Of a stretch of 64,000 nucleotides of DNA, positions 55,601 to 64,000 are shown one piece after another. The notes beneath the pieces were generated by a model. The model was given only the letters and a program-made list of their open reading frames with translations. It did not search any database and had not been told where the DNA came from. The stretch lies in assembly GCA_014529385.2 (NCBI GenBank), contig CM043948.1, positions 20,257,951 through 20,321,950 of the forward strand, written 5' to 3'. Made by a program: the position numbers and the translations under genes. This stretch comes from Adiantum capillus-veneris (Eukaryota; Streptophyta; Polypodiopsida; Polypodiales; Pteridaceae). Each line of letters starts with the position of its first letter. The first letter of the stretch is position 1.

Positions 55601-57064
55601 CGATGCACTCTCAAGACGACCGAGAGTGAATGCGGTATCCATAACAGCTCACAACAATGATCTATCTTCTATGATAGATGAGTACGCTAGCGATCCCAAT
55701 TTTAAAGATGTGATTTCATCCCTTGCACTAGGAAAGAAGGAAGAACCATTTACCTTAGAAGATGGTTATCTTCTCTATGGCAACATGCTATGCGTTAATA
55801 ACTCACTACATGAGAAAGTAATGTATGAATCTCATGCTTATCCTTATGCGGGGCATAGAGGGATTCAATCTACCCTTAAATGGATAGAAACATACTTCTA
55901 TTGGCTCTCCATGAAAGCAAACATACAAGAGTATGTTTCAAAATATGTGGTATGCCAAAAGACAAAGTTTGATAGAGGGAAGCAACCTGGATTTCTTCAA
56001 CCTTTACCAATTCCTAATTCAACATGGAAGAGCATGTCCATGGATTTTATGTTTAGATTGCCTAAGTTTATCCATGGGATACAGGAATATCGATGATAGC
56101 AGACATGTTTAGCAAACAAGCACATTTCATACCTGTCAAAAAGACTATCAAGGCCCATCAAATGGCAACCCTCTTTATATCACAAATCTTCAAGTACCAT
56201 GGCTTGCCAATGTCCATAGTGTCGGATATAGATACTAGAATCACCGGTAATGTTTGGAAGGGTCTCTTTGAGAATCTAGGTACAAGCCTAAACTTCACTT
56301 CAACCTGTCAGCCTCAAATGGATGGCCAAAGTGAAATAGCTAACCTAACAATTCTTGATTTGCTAAAAGCTTATGTCACAGAAGTAGATCAAAATTCCCA
56401 ATGGGAGAAGTACTTACCTTTAGTGGATTATGCTTACAATAACACTTCTGAGGTGTTGGAGGGAAGATCAAAAAGTCCTCTGCTACTCAAGGTACATGGG
56501 AATATCTTCGTTTGCAGATGAATATAGCCGAGACATGCAAGAATCTTTCCAAAATATTAAGGATGCTATATCCATCTCTCAACAAAGGCAAAAGGCTGAG
56601 GCTTAAGTTTCCCAAGGTGCGATTAAGGCACACAACGGGCAAGAATCCTATGGGACACCAAAAGTACTATGATAAGTTAGCAAAAAGGTACTATGGTCCC
56701 TTTTAGATTCATAGAACAATTAATGAGATGGCCTATCAACTCAAGTTGCCCAACCATTGGCTCATACATAATGCTTTCCATGTGAGCCTACTAAAGCCCT
56801 ACAAAGGAGAGCTACCTCAAGCAGCAACCATTGAAGATCCACCGGAGATTGAGGGCCAAGAAGACGTGTTGCAGCCCGAGTCCACTATCCGACATGAAGA
56901 CAAGGTATTGAGAGGTGGTAAGACTATCTGACAATATCTTATCAAGAAAATCATCCTTTTGAAGATGCTAGATGGATGCAAGGAATACAATCAAAGGATA
57001 ACCTAAACCTTGTCAATACTTACAATGATTTCCTAGTGTTAGCAAATGTAAATATGTATAAATG
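55540..57064 (+). pseudogene. G3 integrase with C-terminal chromodomain-like tail
   Basis: The zinc-finger region reads HEKVMYESHAYPYAGHRG with only the second Cys kept (YVVCQK); the first ligand is Tyr. The core has SMDFMFRLP (catalytic Asp), a frameshift near 56090, then MIADMFSKQAHFIPVKK, SIVSDIDTRITG (second Asp), DGQSEIANLTI (catalytic Glu). The GPF/Y-type module (KYYDKLAKRYYGPF, AYQLKLP, HNAFHVSLLKPY) follows. After a shift near 56930, HPFEDARWMQGIQ is the end of a chromodomain-like tail, and the stop is at 57062. Frameshifts and a TAG at 56704 show decay. Confidence 0.88.
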
Positions 57065-57407
57065 AACAAACTTTTTGTCTTATAAGACTCTCTTTTTCTT
57101 TATTGTACACAAATGTTAATAAGTATGCATGCTTAGGATCATGTTTGTGGAGACAACGTCTCCCGAACACCTAGTAGAGCTTGTCGCTCTACTATGGAAG
57201 ATTGATATGGACTAATGTGCACACATGCTTGCGGCAACTAAGGCTCTCAAGCACCAAATGGACTAGTCATCCATTCTGGAACGGTGTCGTAGGATAAAAT
57301 AGGGATCCTCTACTCGCTAGCATACGGATCAATGACTAGGCTTTATCTTCTCTACCTCATAGTTGTCCTCATAGTCGAGGAGAACTATGATTTCAAGAGA
57401 AAGATCA
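57065..57407 (+). promoter_or_regulatory. G3 3' untranslated region with four predicted hairpins and polypurine tract
   Basis: Four inverted repeats occur in 240 bp: GGAGAC-AAC-GTCTCC (about 57149-57163), TAGTAGAGC-TTGTC-GCTCTACTA (57172-57194, perfect), AATGGA-N7-TCCATT (57257-57275) and a 13-bp stem with one mismatch, 57358-57370 with 57377-57389. AAGAGAAAGATCA precedes the LTR as a weak polypurine tract. Hairpins next to the tract may act in RNA packaging or 3' processing; that is inference. Confidence 0.6.
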
Positions 57408-58960
57408 TGTCATAAAAACTAATATCTAATTCTCCCAAATGATTTTCTCATGTTAAACTAATCATCTAATATGGAGAAGTACCAGGGGAGTAAAAGCTAG
57501 AATATAGGTAAGGCTGCTAGACCGATCTCAGTAGTGATCCAATGAGAGAAAATAGGGATCCAAAGGGGGATAGTCTACAAAAGAGCAATGTGCATTAATG
57601 GGGAGCTTAAAAGACCTAAGGTTCAGCTCCATTAAGACTTCCAAAGGCTAAAGTTCCTAAATTTAAATAAGTTTTCCAATGGCCAAAAGTGGGAAAAATT
57701 GGATGGTTATGGGGAGACTAAAAAGTTTGCCCACATCCTTAGGAAGGAGGTGGTGAGCCCTAATGGTAGGGGAAGAGAGAGAAACACACACACACACACA
57801 CCACTTCCAAGCTTCCCCTTTACACAAAGGGAATAATGGACACATGATAGGCTCCTAGCCCAGTTGCCCCCATTTTCCTTGCAAATCCTATAGGATGGCC
57901 ATAGAGGTGGACCAATGAGAATTATGCTAGAGTAAAATTAGTCTAATCAATTTAAAAATGCTTGATAAAAGAACCAATAGAACTTAAGCTCCCTAGAAGA
58001 CTATTGGACAGTCTGCAAAGGGGTCCAATGACAGCCCAATGGCTTGCTTGATTCCTATTGGCCAAAAGACTAAAAGGTCCAATGAGAGTTTAAATAAACT
58101 ATTTTAATTACCTAAAGCTCTCACAAAAGGTGAAAGGGGTACACATGTCACAAGGCTATTAATTATGCTTCTTAAATGTTAATGGCTAAGCTTGTTAGGA
58201 GCCAATGGGAAGCCAGCAAGAGTAATTGGGAGGAGAGGTCAACCAAGAGAGAGAGATTGGAAGTTTAGTCTCTACTTTTTGCTACACACACACACAACCC
58301 ATGTGTTGAGCAAGAAATCCATCTCCTTCTCCAAGAATTGAGAAGTAGAGTCCTACACCAACAACTCTTGGCTATGGAATGCAAATCCAACCAAGAGCCA
58401 AGCTTCAATGGCATGCTCATCTCCTCTATCATGCTAATTACTAAGATAAGATATGCTATTAGAGTGATTATGTGAGGAGAATACTTCTTTCTCGTAAGAT
58501 ACGTACATCTTCTTCCTCTCAATCTTTCCTCATTCCTTGATAAGTCTCATAATCTTTGAACGTGTGTGAGGTCTTGGGAGTGAGGCTAGGCCCAGTAGGT
58601 GTGTTTTTCAAGCATAATTTGGTGCATGAAGCTTCCATCTTCATTGCACCAACGAGCTTTGTCAAGGAACACAAAGATTGTATTATACAAAAGTCTCCTT
58701 TGATGGGAGAAGCTATAATAGAAAGACTTTTTGAAGGAGGGACCGGCTCCATGTAAATCTGGTCCTCAACTGTTGTCAATTGTTCTATTTGTCTCTCTTT
58801 TCAAGTATTGTCTATGCCACACTAGCTAGGTGTAAACTGCTATGTTGCTTTCTCAAACTAAGTACTCTCTCTATTCTCATTAGGAACTTGTTCTTAATGA
58901 AATGCTCACTATGTTATCATTTTTTGCTACGCACGAGGTACTAGTCCATTAAATGTTACA
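57408..58960 (+). mobile_element. G3 3' LTR (complete, 1553 bp)
   Basis: It starts TGTCATAAAAAC, ends TTAAATGTTACA and is followed by the ATTCC target duplication. It gives the uninterrupted form of the LTR and proves both boundaries of the 43641-50764 insertion. (CA)n runs lie at 57785-57801 and 58285-58297. Confidence 0.92.
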
Positions 58961-59240
58961 ATTCCTCTATCCGTTGTTTCTTGCCATCCTTCTTTGTGAT
59001 CTCTTCTCTCAAACGCTTTGCAAGTACCTAAGGATGTTTGCATTTGCGGCAACTCTTTTTAAAGCTAACCAAAAAATGATCCCTAATACGTGGAGCCCTC
59101 CCTGATTTTTTGGTGAAGAAAAATTTACATTGCCACTCCTCATATCGACCGCATATATTGTAAGCAAAATCCCACTCTTTGCCGGGGGCTTTTTTTTTCT
59201 TTCCTTACTTCGTACCACTTGTGCCGGCATTTTGATCCAT
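58961..59240 (-). pseudogene. hAT transposase, N-terminal part (BED-type zinc finger)
   Basis: The start is 59240 (MDQNAGTSGTK), then a TAA after 11 codons. The same frame continues KEWDFAYNICGRYEEWQCKFF and RIRDHFLVSFKKSCRKCKHP, resembling the BED-type DNA-binding finger that opens plant hAT transposases (normally W..C.FC...GG..R...HL). A TAG follows, then LAKRLREEITKKDGKKQRIEE, where G3 inserted. The protein continues at 42390 on the minus strand. Finger ligands are partly lost. Confidence 0.8.
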
Positions 59241-60050
59241 TGCTTGCATTAATAGCTGAAGGCATAATAACTTCATAATCAATTATAAAAACAATTCTCT
59301 ACTTTTTGATATATATTAAAACTAAAAACTTCATTAAAAAGTAATAAAATTTACAGATTGTGCGATTTGCAGTGCAGTCTATATCTGACATTATGCATAA
59401 AACAAAAACTATGAATTTTCAATGCAATTACACACTTGAGGATTTTTAAGCACTCTGGGATTTGCTGACAATAAGACACATTTAAAAAAATCACATCCTC
59501 TTTTCTTTTCACATGCAACAGAGAAAAGTCAACTTAGACATTGGAACGATGATACTCATTTGCAAAACAAAAATAAAAGTAATGATATGTATGATTTCAA
59601 CCTCATGCACAAATAGTCTTTTCCAATACACAATGCACTCTCTATCTAACATTATGCATCAAACAAAACTATAAAATCTTCAATACAATTACACACTTGA
59701 AGACTACTATTACCCAATCAAGGATTGTAGCCCCCTTATACATTCAATTGAATATATAAAATCTATTTTTACCATATTAAGGACTATAGCTCTCATATTG
59801 TGTAGTGACAAAAAATATCCATCAATTAAAACCTATGATGGTGTGAAATGAAAGACCTCAACGATCTTTACATACCCAGTACACTACTACAAGTCATCCA
59901 ACCCTTGACGAACGAATCTTTTTTTAAATATGCTCATCTTCTTTAAAAAAACTTCAACCTCTTTCTGGATTCCAATGGCTTCGTTGCAACGAGCATGACT
60001 CTTAAGAGATTCCATTTGTCTGGCATCATACCTTTTCCTTGAGTCACGGA
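59241..60050. repeat. AT-rich DNA with a duplicated ~85-bp block
   Basis: The block CATTATGCATAAAACAAAA...CAATTACACACTTGA at 59366-59452 recurs, diverged, at 59625-59705, ~255 bp apart. The region would be the 5' flank or terminus of the hAT element, but I cannot identify a terminal inverted repeat. No gene. Confidence 0.5.
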
Positions 60051-62560
60051 TTTTATTTTTTAAGAAGTGGCTACCGTATTAAGACTCACGCTTAGCCCAA
60101 AAAATAGGAGCTTTGACTGTGTAACCTTAGGTCCAACATAGTCAATACCCAGCTTCTCAAAAGGTAAAGTAGCCATAATATGACTAATAGGCCTCAAACG
60201 TTTCTCAAGAGGAGTAGCACGCTTGCATATATGACAACACTATACCATTCAAATGAGTCAGTAAAAACACTCGACCACCAATATCTCATGCTCAAAATTT
60301 TCAATGTATTACTCAACATCCCTACAAAACGTTTCCCACAAGCACTATCATGACACTCCTTCAAAATGTGAGGAATATCCTCCTCACAAGCACAACATTG
60401 ATATAATCAAATCCCATTTGATACAGATTCCCGTCAATGATAGGAAAACCTTTGTGCATGGGTAACTAGACGTTTCTTCTCATCTTTATTCATTTTAGGA
60501 GGAAACTCAAGTGTGAATAGATAACTACCTATTTATTCATACCATTTCCAAGAAATCTCAATGTGAAACAAGTTAGGTTCAGGATGTTTGGGCTCATTGT
60601 CACATGCAAGAACATTTGCCAAGAAATCCACAAGCTTCTGTAATGCAAGGGGTTTTTATTTAAACTCGTAATAGAAAATTTGAAGCTCGACAATCCACCT
60701 CATAATTCGCTCAAAGAGGATCAAGCTTATTCATCACCAGGCGTAATGAATCCTTGAACACATAGATAATAGTATGATGAGTGGCTAAATATGTACAAAA
60801 CATTTTAGCTGTTTCTACAATGACTAGGCATGCTCTCTCTACCCATGTGTATTGAGTCTCTACATCTTTTAATTTGTGACTATAATATGCAATAGGATGC
60901 AACTTTTCTCTTAAAGTTATGCAACACAAGGTGAAACAACGTGATGCAAGCAATCAAAAAATAAAACAAATGTCTTAGATGCATTAGGCAAGTTAAGGAA
61001 GAGTGTAGTAGTAACTACTTTCTTAAGAGAGGAGAAAGAAGTAATTTCAATCTCACTCCAAATGCAATTTTTCACAACCCTCTAAAGAGTAAAAGTGGTA
61101 AATTAATATGTGCTATATCCTTAAAGAAGTGTCTATAATGCTTTGCATCTCCAAGGAATCCCCTAAGCTGTTTGACAATGGCGGGTGGTGGATATGCAAT
61201 AATAACCTCTTGCATTTGTGGATCCATTGCAATGTCATGCTTACTAATAAAAGGTCCAATCAAAATGCCATACGCTACCCCAACCACACATTCAATGCTA
61301 TGGATTTTTCACGACATGTTTTAAACACATACTCCAATGTAGCTAGAAGGTTCCCTTTAGATGTGCCCACTCTCAAGTCATCAATGAAAAATTATCTACT
61401 AGATCATTCTAAAAACACCCATCCTTATAATGTGCATATGATCCGGAATCATTCCACAAAACAAAAGGCATGACGTGATATGCAAAAGTCCCAGAAATGG
61501 TTGTAAAAGTGGTTTTAAGCTTGTCCTCAACTTGATCATCTGACTATATCCAAAAAACCATCCATAAACGCTTATATATATCTCCCTTTCTGCTAATAGT
61601 GCATCTAAAATTCGGTCAATGATGGGCAAAGGGTAATAGTCTTTCACTCTAGCTTTGTTCAATTGTTTATAATTAACACAAATATAAAGCTAGCTTGCTT
61701 ATTCTTTTTGGGCACGATTACAATTGGAGAAACCCATTTGGTATTCTCAATAGGAAAAATGAGCCCAGATTCTAAAAAGCTATTTAATCTCCATGTAAAT
61801 CTCCTCATGATAATGTTCAGGAAATCTCTGTTGATGGTAACGAACAAGAACAACTCCCAGCTTTAAGGGTCTATGATGCACAACAAGCTCTGGAGAAAAG
61901 CCCTTAAGCTCTGAATAGTCCCCTACAAAAATATCTTGATAATTCCTACACAATGCAACAATCTGGTCCCTCAAGTCAATTTCCAATGATGCTCCCAACT
62001 TGACAACCCTATCCGCCCCCTTGAACGATATGCTAATAGTAACCTCCTCTCAGCCATAGGTGGAGTATCCTCATCCTCATATAATGTATCATGGGTGTAG
62101 GAAGAAGTGGAACTCCGATCATCATCAATATCACTATTGGCATCAATACTAAGTCCCTAGGTGAGAATAGAGGAAGCACATGCTAGAATAGTCACACTTG
62201 AAGAGCCTCCTTCAAGAAGAAATCTCCCATTTGGGATATCGATAACACAGTTAGTCTTCCATATCCATGGCCAACCCAAGGACAACTGGTAGTATTGGCT
62301 TGGTTTCGGACCAACCTTAGAACATAGCACTCAATCTCCACACTCTTTTCTGCCATAGTAATAGGTAAATTTTGAACATAACCTTTGCTCTAACAGAGTG
62401 ATGATCTCCTATCCTCAATCTTGACAGAGGAACCCCATTAAAAGATAAACCCAATTTGGTAAAAGTGGAATAGCTCAAAACATTCACCCCAAAACCACCA
62501 TTAACAATAGCATGTGAAATAACAAGCTCATGAATCATACATTCCACTTAGGGACACTCT
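60051..62560 (-). pseudogene. Degenerate gypsy pol (protease, RT, RNase H, integrase start)
   Basis: Read from 62550 down: protease VNGGFGVNVLSYSTFTKLGL (DGG-type motif with the Asp changed to Asn) and PLSRLRIGDHHSV; RT pieces IENTKWVSPIVIVPKKNK, VKDYYPLPIIDRILDAL and MVGVAYGILIGPFISKHDIAM; connection PPAIVKQLRGFLGDAKHYRHFF; RNase H LHPIAYYSHKLKDVETQYTW and VFKDSLRLVMN; integrase finger around 60420-60300 (CHDSACG, then YWW..VF.D) and LPFEK-like GIDY at ~60160. Every domain has stops and shifts, so it is the oldest pol here. Neither LTR was found. Confidence 0.8.
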
Positions 62561-64000
62561 CATTATGCAATCACAGGATCCACTCTTCTCACTGCAGGTA
62601 GAACCCCACTTAGAAGGCTGTGAAGTGTCAAGCTCTGTATAGTACCTCCTCAAAAGTGAGCACCCACTTGGGCACGTGAGAAGGTATTGTGGAAGGAATG
62701 TGGTCAACTTACTTGCAGGTACATGAGAACATATATATGATGGGGTTTAGGTAATGACTCAAGAAAAAGGATCTACAACATGGGTAGGTGGGTGGGATGA
62801 ATATATCCTTAGTGTGACCTCTTCCCAAACAAGGGTAGGTGGGTGGGATGAATATATCCTTAGTGTGACCTCTTCCCAAACAAGGTGCATAAGTGAGAAC
62901 AATATGCAGGAAATCCTTAGAAGGATGTCCTAGTAATTTACAAGCTTTCAAAATTATTTCACTGCGGTTAGGCTCAAGGCGAGGTGCTGCCAATAGGTGG
63001 TGGTTGAGTGGCTTGGAAGAGTGAGCCCAAAGGCATAGCCAAGAGGTAGAGGTTGTTGATCATAATATGGATGGTGAAAATTCTCTTTGTTTGTCTCCCT
63101 CTCTTGAGATTGCTCCTATGATGTCAAAACTTTAGTTCCTCTCTCTCTCTCTCCGTCTCTCCCTGTGTGTGTGTGTTTTTTTTTTCTATGTTATGATGCT
63201 ACATTAACCTCTAGCTCTACTCATCATTTGAAATAAATAAGTGGCACCCTATGAATAGCCTTCTCATACAATACCATTCTGTGCAAGACAACCATATAGT
63301 GTTACAATATGCCCCAACCTCTAGTTGGTCATTCTAAACGCTCGCAAAATACAATCAATGACACAACGACCAAGTGTTGGTAATCTTGTTGAAGAAGGCC
63401 TATATTTTTTTACCAGAAGAAGGCGGTGATTATATTAGAAAAGGACACACTTTACATCAAAATGTTCAAGGAAGGAGCATGAGGATTACCTAGTTAGTAA
63501 AGAAGGCCTATATTGCTTTTGGAGGGAAGCAAAATATAAGCACATACAGTGGCTCCTCTAGAAGTCATGCGGGACTCTGCTCTAAGACAATATTGAGTGA
63601 CGCATAAGCCTGGCAAAAGTGGGACTACCTATTTAGAAAAAAAGAACACGGTTTCACTTTATTTCTGTTAAACCATCTCTGCCCACGCGCTGTGTGTGTG
63701 TGTGTGTGTGTGAAGCAAGGCATTGTCCGCTTGCGAAGTACTCTATAATTGTCAAAAAATTACAGGTCATTTGGTTGAGCCAAAGCCTCACTCAATCCAC
63801 ATTCGTGGTTTGAAAGATCCGTGCACTCCTCTGTCTCTTGCACACATCATCTGCGTTTTAACACATACACTTATATTGCTCAGTAACCCTCCATTGAGCT
63901 CATGTTCATAGCCTCAACGCCCTGCATAATTTGAGCTTTTTGCAGTTCTGCTAGTCACCAAAGATACACCCGCCTTGACAATTAACAGCAAGGGGTTTGC
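62561..64000. other. Unassigned DNA with a 51-bp tandem repeat and microsatellites
   Basis: A 51-bp unit is perfectly duplicated at 62782-62883 (GGGTAGGTGGGTGGGATGAA...CTTCCCAAACAA). On the minus strand it would encode a 17-residue repeat (PCLGRGHTKDIFIPPTY) within a 94-codon open frame, which has no other sign of being a gene. (CT)n lies at 63137-63160, (TG)n with a T run at 63165-63187, and (TG)n at 63690-63712. The rest shows no gene I can support. Confidence 0.6.

Noticed and set aside
62709-62993. 94-codon minus-strand gene with a 17-residue repeat
   Set aside because: The repeat comes from a recent 51-bp DNA duplication and nothing else supports coding.

Overview
The window looks like intergenic chromosomal DNA from a large, repeat-rich land-plant genome. 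The grounds are plant-type Ty3/gypsy polyproteins, initiator-tRNA(Met) primer sites, a CACTA transposon with GT-AG introns and TNP2/DUF4218/DUF4216-like modules, a hAT transposase, and long CT/GA/CA microsatellites. I cannot name the species. I found no convincing host gene, rRNA, tRNA or CRISPR array. Almost everything is transposable elements nested in, or broken by, one another.

Layout. (1) 1-13.7 kb: a gypsy family (family A) with very long LTRs of 3.6-4.1 kb. Three copies are present: 1-2618 (cut by the window edge), 5209-9341, and 9917-13500 on the minus strand. Each carries a degenerate tandem array of ~150-bp AT-rich units. Between the first two lie a tRNA(Met) primer site, a decayed gag and the last codons of pol, with the rest of pol missing. 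Two of the LTRs hold a 54-codon reading frame that ends at a possible splice donor, in phase with a possible acceptor at the gag body. (2) 13.7-31.9 kb, mainly minus strand: a second gypsy element (family B) with gag-protease, reverse transcriptase, RNase H, a second RNase H of the kind found in the Tat/Athila clade, and integrase. An 8-kb CACTA transposon (15910-23933) splits the integrase. The 5' LTR (28569-29503) is preceded directly by a polypurine tract and a 758-codon coiled-coil ORF, as if two family members share one LTR. (3) 31.9-40.3 kb, plus strand: a retropepsin fragment, a non-coding stretch with a repeated 18-bp perfect palindrome, and a decayed, longer homologue of the coiled-coil ORF that ends at a polypurine tract and another LTR. 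(4) 40.3-59.2 kb: a hAT transposase (minus strand) split by gypsy element G3 (42391-58960, target duplication ATTCC). G3 is itself interrupted by a 7.1-kb element with 142-145-bp LTRs (43641-50764) and by a solo LTR (54209-54909), both flanked by ATAAT. (5) 59.2-64 kb: a degenerate minus-strand gypsy pol and featureless low-complexity DNA.

No element here looks fully autonomous: stops and frameshifts are everywhere except in the 758-codon ORF. Insertion order can be read from target-site duplications and restored reading frames: hAT, then G3, then the short-LTR element and the solo LTR; and family B pol, then CACTA. The best leads are the possible LTR-encoded first exon of gag in family A, the coiled-coil ORF family, and the palindrome cluster.
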